Part shown: positions 32,970 to 42,537 of the stretch, piece after piece
How the letters are laid out: each line of letters starts with the position of its first letter
How positions within the stretch are numbered: position 1 is the first letter of the stretch
Assembly (NCBI GenBank): GCA_041686485.1
Contig: JAWLDT010000007.1
Location: 1-61,976 of the forward strand
Direction of reading: 5' to 3'
Source of the DNA: PUPG01 sp041686485
GTDB lineage: Bacteria > Bacteroidota > Bacteroidia > Bacteroidales > UBA7960
Length of the DNA stretch: 61,976 nucleotides
Position numbers and translations under genes: made by a program
The notes under the pieces: generated by a model
Databases searched by the model: none
What the model was told of the DNA's origin: nothing
Seen by the model: the letters and a program-made list of their open reading frames with translations, nothing else

Positions 32970-35564
32970 TTAGCTGACTTTAAAAATCAACTCCTCGCCA
33001 TCATGATCAACGAGGACATTGTTCCCGGCCTGCAACCTTCCGCTGAGTATTTCGAGCGAAAGCTTATTGAGCAGACTTCGCTGAATAACCCGTTTCAGTG
33101 GTCTGGCACCAAACTGGGGATCAAATCCTGCTTCGGCAATCCAGCTGACGGCTTCGGAGCTGACATCAATATGGATATTGTTTTCTTCTGCCAATGTTTT
33201 CACATGTTCCAGCTGTAATTCGACAACACCTTTGATCTCTTCCCTGGTCAGCGGCTTAAACATGATGGTTTCATCGATGCGGTTCAGAAACTCCGGTCGT
33301 ATGGTTTTCTTCAGCATGGCAAATACTTCCTGGCGGGTGTTTTCGATTATTTCCCCGCGGTTTTCGTCTGTCATGCTTTGCATCCTTTCCTGTATCAGAC
33401 CAGAACCGGTGTTCGATGTCATGATGATAATGGTATTTTTGAAGTCGGCCATCCTGCCTTTGTTATCTGTGAGACGACCGTCATCCAGTACCTGCAACAG
33501 GATGTTAAACACATCATGATGGGCTTTTTCTATCTCATCAAGGAGGATCACGGAGTAGGGCTTGCGTCTCACGGATTCAGTGAGCTGGCCGCTCTCTTCG
33601 TAACCAACATATCCCGGTGGTGCACCGATCAGCCTGCTCACGGTGTGGCGTTCCTGGTATTCAGACATGTCGATGCGCACCATGGCGTTTTCGTCATCAA
33701 ACAGAAATTCTGCCAGTGCCCTGGCCAGCTCGGTCTTACCAACGCCGGTGGTACCCAGGAAGATGAATGACCCTACCGGACGTTTGGGGTCCTGCAAACC
33801 GGCGCGACTTCGCCGAATGGCATCCGAAACAGCAGTGATGGCTTCATCTTGTCCAATGACCCGCTTATGCAGCTCATCCTCCAAATGAATAAGTTTTTCC
33901 CGCTCACTCTGCAGCATACGACTTACCGGTATACCAGTCCAACGCGATACAACGTCTGCAATATCTTCAGCACTGACCTCTTCTTTAATCAGCGCTGAAT
34001 CCGATTGAACTTCCTGCAGTTTTTCATGCAATTCCTGAAGCTTCTCTTCAGACTCTTTGATGCGTCCATACCTGAGCTCGGCTACGCGTCCAAAGTCACC
34101 ATTACGCTCAGCCTGTTCGGCTTCAAACCGGTACTTCTCAATGGCTGCCTTGTGTTTTTGAATATCGTCCACAACGGCTTTTTCATTGCTCCAGCGTGCC
34201 TGCAAGCGGTTTCGCTCCTCCTGAAGATTAGCCAGGTCCTCGTTGAGTTTCTCCAGCTTGGCGTCATCTTTTTCCCGTTTGATGGCTTCCCGCTCAATCT
34301 CAAGCTGCCGGATTCTTCTTTCCACTTCATCGAGTTCTTCCGGCACGGAGTTCATCTCCAGTCTTAGCTTGGAGGCAGCTTCATCAATCAGGTCAATAGC
34401 CTTGTCAGGCAGAAAACGGTCGGTGATATAACGCTGCGAAAGCTCTACAGCACCAATGATGGCCTCATCCTTGATGCGTACCATGTGGTGTGTTTCATAC
34501 CTTTCCTTAAGGCCGCGCAAAATACTGATCGCATCTGTTTTGGAAGGCTCATTTACCATGATGGTCTGGAAACGCCGCTCCAGTGCCTTGTCTTTCTCAA
34601 AATAACGCTGATACTCCTTCAGGGTGGTGGCACCTATGGCACGCAACTCACCCCGGGCCAATGCCGGCTTTAATATGTTTGCGGCGTCCATAGCACCTTC
34701 ACCTGCGGCTCCGGCGCCAACAAGCGTGTGGATCTCATCAATAAACAGGATATATTCACCATCAGAATCAACAACCTCTTTGACAACAGCCTTGACACGT
34801 TCTTCAAATTCGCCTTTGTATTTGGCACCGGCAATCAGTGAACCCATGTCGAGGGAAAAGATTTTTTTGCTCTTCAGGTTTTCGGGCACGTCTCCATCAA
34901 TGATACGATGGGCAATACCCTCCGCTATGGCCGTTTTCCCAACGCCGGCGTCACCAATGAGTATCGGATTATTTTTGGTACGACGCGACAAAATTTGAAG
35001 TACCCGGCGAATCTCCTCCTCACGACCGATTACCGGATCCATCTTGCCCGATAAGGCCATGTCGTTCAAGTCATTGGCATATTTATGTAAGGCATTCAGC
35101 CGCTCTTCTGCTGAGTGACTGTCTGCTTTTGACCCCTGCCGGAGTTCATTTATGGCACTTTTCAGGCTCTTAGCGGTAAGGCCACTGTCTTTCAGCATTT
35201 GCGAAACATTGTCGGAACCCTCCATCATCCCCAGTAACAGGTGTTCAATAGAGACATATTCATCTCCAAAATCCTTCAGTTTCGCCATGGCCGACTGTAA
35301 GGTCTTTTTGGCAGAATCAGCCAGATAAGGCTCTCCGCCCTCAACCCTGGGGTAGGTTCCGATGATCCTGTCAAGCGCTTGCTTTGTCGTCTCAAGCTGA
35401 ATATTGTTTTTCTTTAACAGATAGGGTGCAACATTGTCATCAACCAACAAAATGCCTTTCAGCAAATGCCCGTTCTCAATTGCCTGATGCCTCTCACTTA
35501 TGGCAATCTCCTGGGCTTTTTGCAAGGACTCCTGCGATTTTATTGTTAAACGATCAAGATTCAT
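32970..35564 (-). CDS. clpB: Disaggregase chaperone ClpB
   Basis: 864 residues: an N-terminal Clp repeat domain (1-145), a first AAA+ domain (Walker A GDAGVGKT), the ClpB-specific coiled-coil middle domain (about 400-525) that excludes ClpA/ClpC, and a second AAA+ domain (Walker A GTTGVGKT). It refolds aggregated proteins with DnaK. It is divergent from a symporter gene across a 241-base region. Confidence 0.97.
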   Translation of the reverse strand: MNLDRLTIKSQESLQKAQEIAISERHQAIENGHLLKGILLVDDNVAPYLLKKNNIQLETTKQALDRIIGTYPRVEGGEPYLADSAKKTLQSAMAKLKDFGDEYVSIEHLLLGMMEGSDNVSQMLKDSGLTAKSLKSAINELRQGSKADSHSAEERLNALHKYANDLNDMALSGKMDPVIGREEEIRRVLQILSRRTKNNPILIGDAGVGKTAIAEGIAHRIIDGDVPENLKSKKIFSLDMGSLIAGAKYKGEFEERVKAVVKEVVDSDGEYILFIDEIHTLVGAGAAGEGAMDAANILKPALARGELRAIGATTLKEYQRYFEKDKALERRFQTIMVNEPSKTDAISILRGLKERYETHHMVRIKDEAIIGAVELSQRYITDRFLPDKAIDLIDEAASKLRLEMNSVPEELDEVERRIRQLEIEREAIKREKDDAKLEKLNEDLANLQEERNRLQARWSNEKAVVDDIQKHKAAIEKYRFEAEQAERNGDFGRVAELRYGRIKESEEKLQELHEKLQEVQSDSALIKEEVSAEDIADVVSRWTGIPVSRMLQSEREKLIHLEDELHKRVIGQDEAITAVSDAIRRSRAGLQDPKRPVGSFIFLGTTGVGKTELARALAEFLFDDENAMVRIDMSEYQERHTVSRLIGAPPGYVGYEESGQLTESVRRKPYSVILLDEIEKAHHDVFNILLQVLDDGRLTDNKGRMADFKNTIIIMTSNTGSGLIQERMQSMTDENRGEIIENTRQEVFAMLKKTIRPEFLNRIDETIMFKPLTREEIKGVVELQLEHVKTLAEENNIHIDVSSEAVSWIAEAGFDPQFGARPLKRVIQRSLLNKLSLEILSGRLQAGNNVLVDHDGEELIFKVS

Positions 35565-35663
35565 AATTTTTATTCTTGTTTTTGGTTATTCTTATTTATA
35601 TGTTTTTTTATTTTCTTTTTTCCGTACAAATCACAGACCATAACCTATTGTGGTTATTTTTAA

Positions 35664-35706
35664 GACAAAATGACATATATATTCTACAAGTGAATGTCAA
35701 AATGAC
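35664..35706. promoter_or_regulatory. Two GTCAnnnTGAC dyads 32 bases apart
   Basis: GACAAAATGAC (35664-35674) and GTCAAAATGAC (35696-35706) are copies of an 11-base dyad (GTCA-AAA-TGAC), the second perfect and the first with one mismatch. Their spacing of 32 bases is about three helical turns. The second copy sits just before a -7-like TATATTTA (35711-35718) of the symporter gene. They look like operator sites of an unknown dimeric regulator. Confidence 0.5.
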
Positions 35707-35805
35707 TTATTATATTTAGTTTTGTTGCTTGTTGGTTTAAACCATAGGATTTTGTAATATTGCCGGGCATTTGAACCCGAATATCAATACAAATTCAGAT
35801 ACTGT

Positions 35806-37020
35806 ATGAAGAAAATACAACTCCACTGGCAAATACTGATCGCACTCGTTCTTAGTGTGTTGTTTGGTTACTTTTTTACGGATCAGGTTCGTTATGTAGA
35901 ATGGATGGGTGACCTTTTCCTTCGGGCATTACAGATGATTATCGCTCCATTGATCTTTGCATCTATCGTGACCGGTGTTTTAGGGTTGGGCAGCGCTGAA
36001 AATCTGGGTCGTATGAGCGCCAAGACATTTGGTTATTATGTTGCCACCAGTTTGATCGCCGCTGTTATTGGGCTGTTTGTGGTTAATGTTTTCAAGCCGG
36101 GCGTAGGTGCTGACCTTGGACTTACCGAAGAGGGTGAAATATTGGATGCCGGTGCTTCCACCTTTGCGGATACACTGATGGAGATCATTCCCACCAACAT
36201 TTTCCAGGCATTGGCTGAAACAGACATGTTGTCCATCATCTTTTTTGCCATTTTATTCGGATTTTTTGCTACCCGGGTCGGCCCAAAATATAAAGAGCCT
36301 ATCGAGAAGGGTTTTAACGCCATTTTTGAGGTAATGATGCGGATTACCATGTTTATTATTCGTTTTGCCCCATTGGGTGTTTTTGGTATTGTTTCCGGGA
36401 TTGTGGCTGAGCAGGCGCATGATCTGATTGGTATCTTCAGCCGTATGGGTGTATATGTGCTATCCGTGGCATTGGCCCTTGCGATTCACTCTGCTATCGT
36501 GTTGCCCCTGATCATGAAATATATTGGAAAAGTAAATCCACTAAAGCATTTCAGGGCGATGTCGGTACCCTTGCTGACTGCTTTTACCACATCAAGTAGT
36601 AGCGCGACACTGCCGTTGGCGATGGATGCCGTGGAAAACAAAAGCGGTGTTTCCAAAAAGGTGACAGGCTTTGTATTGCCACTGGGAGCGACGGTTAATA
36701 TGAACGGGACTGCCTTGTATGATTGTGTATCGGTTCTGTTTATCGCCCAGGCCTACGGCATTGAACTAACACTTATACAGCAGACGATCGTGGTGCTGAC
36801 CGCCCTGCTTGCCTCTGTCGGTGCAGCCGGTATTCCTATGGCCGGACTGGTGGTGATCACCATCATTCTTTCGGTATTGGGCATGCCCCTTGAAGGTGTC
36901 GGATTGATCCTGGCCGTTGAACGTATTTTGGATATGTTCCGGACATCCGTTAATGTGTGGAGTGATACATGCGGGGCGGCCATTATTGCCAAATCGGAAG
37001 GAGAGATGCTTAAAGTGTAG
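35806..37020 (+). CDS. Dicarboxylate/amino acid:cation symporter (DAACS family)
   Basis: 404 residues with about eight membrane helices and the re-entrant loop motifs of GltP/GltPh carriers: TTSSSSATLP and NMNGTALYD. It imports glutamate, aspartate or a C4-dicarboxylate with sodium or protons; the substrate is not clear from sequence. Its stop lies eight bases before the stop of the convergent rimM gene. Confidence 0.92.
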   Translation: MKKIQLHWQILIALVLSVLFGYFFTDQVRYVEWMGDLFLRALQMIIAPLIFASIVTGVLGLGSAENLGRMSAKTFGYYVATSLIAAVIGLFVVNVFKPGVGADLGLTEEGEILDAGASTFADTLMEIIPTNIFQALAETDMLSIIFFAILFGFFATRVGPKYKEPIEKGFNAIFEVMMRITMFIIRFAPLGVFGIVSGIVAEQAHDLIGIFSRMGVYVLSVALALAIHSAIVLPLIMKYIGKVNPLKHFRAMSVPLLTAFTTSSSSATLPLAMDAVENKSGVSKKVTGFVLPLGATVNMNGTALYDCVSVLFIAQAYGIELTLIQQTIVVLTALLASVGAAGIPMAGLVVITIILSVLGMPLEGVGLILAVERILDMFRTSVNVWSDTCGAAIIAKSEGEMLKV

Positions 37021-37027
37021 CTTGCTG

Positions 37028-37552
37028 TTACAGGTCCAGCAAACCTTCCGGAGGATCAAAGTATATTACTTTTTGTGCGTGATCCATATGATGGATGAAC
37101 TCCTCTGTTACGGGTATCAAAAACGCGCGCTTATCTTTTTTGATTTCAAATACGGGATTGCCCGGGTATTCCAATACCTGCTCAATAATACCAAGAAAGT
37201 CACCGGATGTATGGTAGGCCTTGTATCCATAAAGATCATGAAAATAGAAAGCATCGTCTTCTTCAAGCGACGGTAGCCTGTTTAATGGCAGGTACATTTC
37301 TCGTTCGCAAAAATTACGGGCTTCCTCTAAACTGTCAATCTCTTCGAACCGGATAACCACTTCCTCCGGATTGGCGCGGAAAGTAAGGTCTTTAATAAAA
37401 AAAGGAATCCGTTTCCCTTCGAGTAAGATGAAAACGGATTCCAGGTTTTCGTATTGAAGCGGATCATCCACTTCCAGAAATGCTATCAATGCCCCTTCAT
37501 AGCCAAATGTTTTGGTAATTATTCCCAGATAATAAAAATCATCTGTTTTCAT
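37028..37552 (-). CDS. rimM: Ribosome maturation factor RimM
   Basis: 174 residues from the ATG at 37552; a TTG four codons upstream is the alternative. N-terminal beta-barrel domain (LGIITKTFGYEGALIAF) and a C-terminal PRC-barrel ending in IYFDPPEGLLDL, which is the RimM signature. It helps assemble the 30S head by binding S19. It follows rpsP by 24 bases, the classical rpsP-rimM order. Confidence 0.94.
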   Translation of the reverse strand: MKTDDFYYLGIITKTFGYEGALIAFLEVDDPLQYENLESVFILLEGKRIPFFIKDLTFRANPEEVVIRFEEIDSLEEARNFCEREMYLPLNRLPSLEEDDAFYFHDLYGYKAYHTSGDFLGIIEQVLEYPGNPVFEIKKDKRAFLIPVTEEFIHHMDHAQKVIYFDPPEGLLDL

Positions 37553-37576
37553 GCTGCCAATCAAGGGACTTAAATA

Positions 37577-38478
37577 CTATTCTTTCTTTTCTTCCTCTTT
37601 ATCATCGGAAGCTTCCTCTTTTTTCTCCTTGTCTGAATCTTGTTCAGCCTCTTCCTTTTTCTCCTCTTCTTTTTCCTCTTCTTTCTCCTCTTCTTTTGCC
37701 TCTTCCTTTTTCTCCTCTTCTTTCGCCTCTACCTTTTTCTCTTCTTTGCCGGTTTGCTCAGCTGATTCTTCAGCAGGCTTTTCGGCTGTCGCTGTCTCTG
37801 TTTCTGCCTCAGGTGCTTCTTTCGGCTCTTCTTTCGGTGCTTCNNNNNNNNNNNNNNNNNNNNNNNNNNNNNNNNNNNNNNNNNNNNNNNNNNNNNNNNN
37901 NNNNNNNNNNNNNNNNNNNNNNNNNNNNNNNNNNNNNNNNNNNCTGATGCTTCAGGTTGCGCTGCAGTTTCTTCCTGGCTTTCGGCTGCTGCTTTTTCTT
38001 CCTCTTCCTTCAGATTCTCTTTGGCACGCTTTTTCGAAAGCTCTTCAGCCCTGGCTTCATTTAGCTTTTTCTCCTCTTCAAGCCGTTGCTTCTTCAGATC
38101 TTTTTCAGAGAGTTCCTTCTCTTTGCGGTCCTTTTCCAGTTTCTCGCGCTTTTCTTTGAGCCATTCCTGGAATTTCTCTTCTACCTGCTCTTCTGTTAAA
38201 GCGCCTTTTTTGACACCTTTCAGCAGGTGATGTTTAAGCATGACACCCTGATTCGACAGGATACTGCGTGCTGTATCGGTGGGTTGTGCCCCGACTTGCA
38301 CCCAGTACAATGAACGGTCAAAATCAATTTCAATGGTAGCAGGGTGGGTCAATGGGTTATAATAGCCAAGCCTCTCAATAAATTTTCCATCCCGGGGTGC
38401 ACGACCATCCGCTACTACCAGATGATAAAAAGGCTGTCCCTTTTTACCTTTTCTTTGTAGTCTGATCTTTGTTGGCAT
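37577..38478 (-). CDS. rpsP: Ribosomal protein S16 with long acidic-basic C-terminal tail, interrupted by a gap
   Basis: The first 80 residues are a clear S16 (PTKIRLQRKGKKGQPFYHLV, DGKFIERLGYYNP). Then come about 100 residues rich in Lys, Glu and Ala, a 100-N gap (37844-37943), and on the far side a Lys/Glu-rich stretch of 88 codons ending in TAG at 37577-37579. As written, the frame that enters the gap differs from this one and would stop at 37729 after an Arg/Lys/Gln-rich tail of different composition. The true missing length is therefore not 100 but a number that leaves remainder 2 on division by 3. C-terminal extensions of S16 are known in Bacteroidota; this one would be about 300 residues in total. 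Confidence 0.85.
37844..37943. other. Assembly gap of 100 N in rpsP
   Basis: Exactly 100 N inside the repeat-like Glu/Ala/Pro/Lys-rich tail of S16. The frame on its two sides is out of register by the N count, so 100 is not the real size. Confidence 0.95.
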
Positions 38479-38624
38479 TTGATTTTTTGTTTAATGAATT
38501 ACTTGATTTTTATGAAGGTGCAAATATCTTCATTTTTTCTGAATAAAAAAAATATTCATATTAGAAATATCAGCTGTTAATCCCGGTCATTTTATATAAT
38601 TTTATTGTATAAAAACAACTTACT

Positions 38625-41600
38625 ATGTCAGACCCCCAATTTACTCATTTACACGTACATACACAATATTCTATCCTTGATGGTGCAGCTGCTATCGATC
38701 CTTTGGTGCAAAAAGCGGCAGACGATGGGATGAAAGCCCTGGCCATTACCGATCATGGCGCCATGTATGGTGTTCTGGAGTTTACTGAGAAAGCCAAAGC
38801 AAAAGGCATCAAGCCTATCATCGGCTGTGAAATTTACGTGGCAGGGGAGAGTCGTTTTGATAAACGCGGCTCTGAAGATCGTAGCGGCTTTCACATGATC
38901 CTGCTGGCCAAAAACATGCAGGGTTACCGGAATTTATCCAGGCTTTGCTCATACGGTTATCTGGAAGGATTTTATTATACGCCCCGCATTGACCGGGAAC
39001 TTCTGGAGCGTTATCATGAAGGCCTTATCGCTACCTCGGCCTGTCTGGGTGGCGAATTACCCCAGGCGATCCTCTCCCGGAAAGGGATGGAGGCTGCTGA
39101 GGAAATCCTTCAGTACTACCTTTCGCTCTTCGGAGATGATTATTATCTGGAACTTCAGCGGCACGGACTGGAGGAGCAGACGGAGGTTAATAAGGTATTG
39201 ATTGAACTGGCCAAAAAACACAATGTACCGCTCATTGCTGCCAACGATTGTCATTTCATCAATGCGGAAGACGCCCGGGCACATGATATCCTGATTTGTC
39301 TCCAGACAGGCCGCGATCTGGATGACCATACCCGTATGCGTTATTCCGGCCAGGAATACCTGAAAACGCGTCAGGAGATGGCAGCTCTCTTTTCTGATGT
39401 CCCTGAAGCACTGGAAGGCACGGTGGAGATTACCGAAAAGGTGGAGAACTTTGATATCAAAGCCGACAAAGTATTGTTGCCAACTTTTCCGCTGGCTGAA
39501 GGGTTTACCTCGGAGGATGACTACCTGCGTCATCTGACCTATGAAGGTGCAAAGATGTTGTATGAGGAGATCACGGATGAGATTCGTGAGCGACTTGACT
39601 TTGAGCTGAAAGTGATCAGTGAAATGGGCTTTGCCGGCTACTTCCTGATTGTTCAGGACTTTATCAACAAGGCACGCGAAATGGATGTCGCGGTGGGACC
39701 GGGACGGGGCAGTGCTGCCGGTTCTGCGGTTGCGTATTGTACCGGCATTACGGCCATAGATCCCATCCGTTATAAACTGCTTTTCGAACGTTTCCTCAAC
39801 CCGGAGCGGGTTTCTATGCCGGATATAGATATCGACTTTGACGATGAAGGCCGTGACAAGGTATTAAATTATGTGATTGAGAAATACGGGCGCGAGAAGG
39901 TGGCCCAGATCGTCACTTTTGGAACGATGGCTGCCCGTTCCTCTATAAGGGATGTGGCACGTGTTTTGAAACTTCCGCTGCCGGAAGCTGACCGTTTGGC
40001 CAAAATGGTGCCCGAAAGGCCGGGTATTACGCTAAAAAAAGCCTATGAAGAGGTACCGGAGCTGGCAAAAGAACTGAAAGAAGGTTCTCCCCAGGTGAAA
40101 GAAACGCTGGAATATGCCAAAATTCTTGAGGGCTCAAACCGCCAGACCGGCCTTCATGCATGCGGCGTAATTATTGGTCCGTCTGACCTTACTGATAACC
40201 TGCCGCTGAGTACCCAAAAAGACACCGACCTTCCTGTTACCCAATATGATGGAAAGCTGGTTGAATCAGTGGGTATGCTTAAAATGGACTTTCTGGGCCT
40301 CAAAACGCTTTCAATTATCAAAGAAGCACTCCGGAATATCAAAAAACGATATGGCACTACCATCGATATCGAACATGTGCCGCTGGATGATGAACAAACT
40401 TATGCGTTGTATCAACAAGGTGATACCATTGGTACATTTCAGTTTGAGTCACAAGGCATGCGCGAATACCTGAAAGAACTGAAACCTTCAAACATTGAAG
40501 ACCTGATTGCCATGAATGCCCTCTACAGGCCCGGGCCAATGGAGTTTATCCCCCTGTATATCCGGCGAAAACATGGCAGAGAAAAGGTGGAGTATCCGCA
40601 TCCCTGGCTGGAGGAGTTGTTAGAGCCTACTTTTGGTATCATGGTGTATCAGGAGCAGATCATGCAGGCAGCCCAGATTATGGCAGGGTATTCACTGGCC
40701 AATGCGGATATTCTCAGGCGCGCCATGGGGAAGAAGAAGGTAGCGGAGATGGAGCGGCAGAAGTCTTTCTTTATTGAGGGCGCTGTCAATAAAGGAATAG
40801 AAAATGGGACTGCCGAGAAGATATTTAACATTATGGCCCGGTTCGCTGAGTATGGCTTTAACCGCTCGCATTCAGCAGCCTATTCGGTGGTGGCTTACCG
40901 AACAGCCTATCTGAAAGCCAACTATACCGCTGAATACATGGCAGCCGTTCTGACCCACAACTTCAGTGATATCAAAAAGATCACCTTCATGATGGAAGAA
41001 TGCCATCGACAGCATATTCCTGTTCTGGGCCCCGATATCAACGAAAGTACATTTAACTTTGTGGTGAACGATAAAGGGGAGATCCGGTTTGGACTGGGTG
41101 CTATCAAAGGTGTCGGTGAAGGGGCTGTCGAAAATATTGTAGAAGAACGGGAAACCAATGGTCCCTATAAAAGCATTTTCGATTTTACCAAAAGGGTAAA
41201 CTTGCGAAGTGTAAACAAACGGGTGTTTGAATCACTGGCCATGGCAGGTGCTTTTGATTGCTTTGAAGGAACACACAGGGCGCAATTTTTCCATTCCGAG
41301 GACAATGGAGCCAGTACCTTTTTGGATAAGGTCATCCGGCATATTAACCATGTTCAGCTAAGGGAAAATACTTCCCAGATGAACCTGTTTGAGGAATCTG
41401 CCGAAGTGCGTATCCCTGACCCTGATCTGCCGGTTTGTTCCCCCTGGAGTAAGATGGAAACCCTGAAATATGAGAAAGATGTAACGGGCATGTATATCTC
41501 TGGTCATCCGCTGGATCAGTACAAGATTCATATCAACAGCTTTTGCAATGCTTCCGTAGGTGATCTGAACAACTTGCCGGCCCTGAAAAACAAAGAAGTT

Positions 41601-42092
41601 ACTTTTGCCGGGATTATCACCGATGCGGCTCACCGGTATACCAAAAACGGCAAACCGTTTGGCAGCATGCAGGTCGAAGACTATACCGATTCCTACCGGC
41701 TGTATCTTTTTTCAGAAGATTATCTAAGGGTAAAACACCTGTTGGAACCCCAAAATGCAGTATTGGTTAAGGCAAGGGTGCAGGCTGACAGAAGAAACAC
41801 CGGTCAGCTTGAAATAAAAGTGAAAAGCATAAGCCTGCTCAGCGATATAGTGGAAAAGGACAATTCCGACCTCGTCCTGCAAATTCCGGTGGCTGACATT
41901 GATGAGCAGCTGGTAGAACGCATGAAAACGCTTGCCGGCAAATACAAGGGAAAATCACGATTGAAGCTGGCCCTGACAGACCCTGTCGAAAATTATTCTG
42001 TTGATATGTTATCCCGGACAATCAAAGTGGAACCGGTAGGTTTTTTACAGGAGCTATTAAAACATTATGACTTTCATTATCGTTTAAATTAA
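38625..42092 (+). CDS. dnaE: DNA polymerase III alpha subunit
   Basis: 1155 residues. N-terminal PHP domain (HLHVHTQYSILDGAA, residues 8-22), family C polymerase core with the catalytic aspartates in PDIDIDFDDEGRD, a helix-hairpin-helix region and a C-terminal OB fold (EVTFAGIITDAAHRYTKNG). This is the DnaE1-type replicative polymerase. It is divergent from rpsP across 146 bases in which I see no strong element. Confidence 0.97.
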   Translation: MSDPQFTHLHVHTQYSILDGAAAIDPLVQKAADDGMKALAITDHGAMYGVLEFTEKAKAKGIKPIIGCEIYVAGESRFDKRGSEDRSGFHMILLAKNMQGYRNLSRLCSYGYLEGFYYTPRIDRELLERYHEGLIATSACLGGELPQAILSRKGMEAAEEILQYYLSLFGDDYYLELQRHGLEEQTEVNKVLIELAKKHNVPLIAANDCHFINAEDARAHDILICLQTGRDLDDHTRMRYSGQEYLKTRQEMAALFSDVPEALEGTVEITEKVENFDIKADKVLLPTFPLAEGFTSEDDYLRHLTYEGAKMLYEEITDEIRERLDFELKVISEMGFAGYFLIVQDFINKAREMDVAVGPGRGSAAGSAVAYCTGITAIDPIRYKLLFERFLNPERVSMPDIDIDFDDEGRDKVLNYVIEKYGREKVAQIVTFGTMAARSSIRDVARVLKLPLPEADRLAKMVPERPGITLKKAYEEVPELAKELKEGSPQVKETLEYAKILEGSNRQTGLHACGVIIGPSDLTDNLPLSTQKDTDLPVTQYDGKLVESVGMLKMDFLGLKTLSIIKEALRNIKKRYGTTIDIEHVPLDDEQTYALYQQGDTIGTFQFESQGMREYLKELKPSNIEDLIAMNALYRPGPMEFIPLYIRRKHGREKVEYPHPWLEELLEPTFGIMVYQEQIMQAAQIMAGYSLANADILRRAMGKKKVAEMERQKSFFIEGAVNKGIENGTAEKIFNIMARFAEYGFNRSHSAAYSVVAYRTAYLKANYTAEYMAAVLTHNFSDIKKITFMMEECHRQHIPVLGPDINESTFNFVVNDKGEIRFGLGAIKGVGEGAVENIVEERETNGPYKSIFDFTKRVNLRSVNKRVFESLAMAGAFDCFEGTHRAQFFHSEDNGASTFLDKVIRHINHVQLRENTSQMNLFEESAEVRIPDPDLPVCSPWSKMETLKYEKDVTGMYISGHPLDQYKIHINSFCNASVGDLNNLPALKNKEVTFAGIITDAAHRYTKNGKPFGSMQVEDYTDSYRLYLFSEDYLRVKHLLEPQNAVLVKARVQADRRNTGQLEIKVKSISLLSDIVEKDNSDLVLQIPVADIDEQLVERMKTLAGKYKGKSRLKLALTDPVENYSVDMLSRTIKVEPVGFLQELLKHYDFHYRLN

Positions 42093-42101
42093 GTGGTTTG
42101 A

Positions 42102-42130
42102 TTGAAAGAACTTCATAAATCATATCTTTG
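42102..42130 (+). promoter_or_regulatory. Promoter of trxA
   Basis: TTG at 42102-42104 and TATCTTTG at 42123-42130 with 18 bases between match the Bacteroidota -33/-7 consensus; the -7 is perfect. The trxA ATG is 33 bases downstream. Confidence 0.65.
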
Positions 42131-42162
42131 CAGTATAAACACTAACCATTAAACATCATATT

Positions 42163-42480
42163 ATGGCACTTGAAATCACAGATTCCAATTTTGAGGAAAT
42201 TGTTTTAAAGGCAGATAAGCCTGTAGTGGTAGATTTTTGGGCTGAATGGTGCGGTCCTTGCCGTATGGTAGGACCCATTGTCTCTGAAATTGCCGAAGAA
42301 TACAAAGACAAAGTGGTGGTGGGTAAACTGGATGTGGACAGCAATCCCGAAATTCCCATGAAGTATGGTATTCGCAATATACCCACCGTTTTGTTCTTTA
42401 AGGATGGAGAGATAGCTGATAAACAAGTCGGTGCCGCTCCTAAAAATGTGCTTACAGGTAAGCTGGAGAGTTTGTTGTAG
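42163..42480 (+). CDS. trxA: Thioredoxin
   Basis: 105 residues with the classical active site Cys30-Gly-Pro-Cys33 in WAEWCGPCRM and the cis-proline loop NIPTVLFF. A general cytoplasmic disulfide reductase. It has its own promoter directly after dnaE. Confidence 0.96.
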   Translation: MALEITDSNFEEIVLKADKPVVVDFWAEWCGPCRMVGPIVSEIAEEYKDKVVVGKLDVDSNPEIPMKYGIRNIPTVLFFKDGEIADKQVGAAPKNVLTGKLESLL

Positions 42481-42537
42481 TTGTTTCAGGAACAAAGAAC
42501 GCTGTGTTTAAACCAGGTTCTTTATAAATAGTGAACC

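Noticed and set aside
37729..37843. The Arg/Lys/Gln-rich C terminus of the S16 reading frame as written
   Set aside because: It depends on the gap being exactly 100 bases; the alternative frame gives the Lys/Glu-rich composition seen before the gap and ends naturally before rimM.
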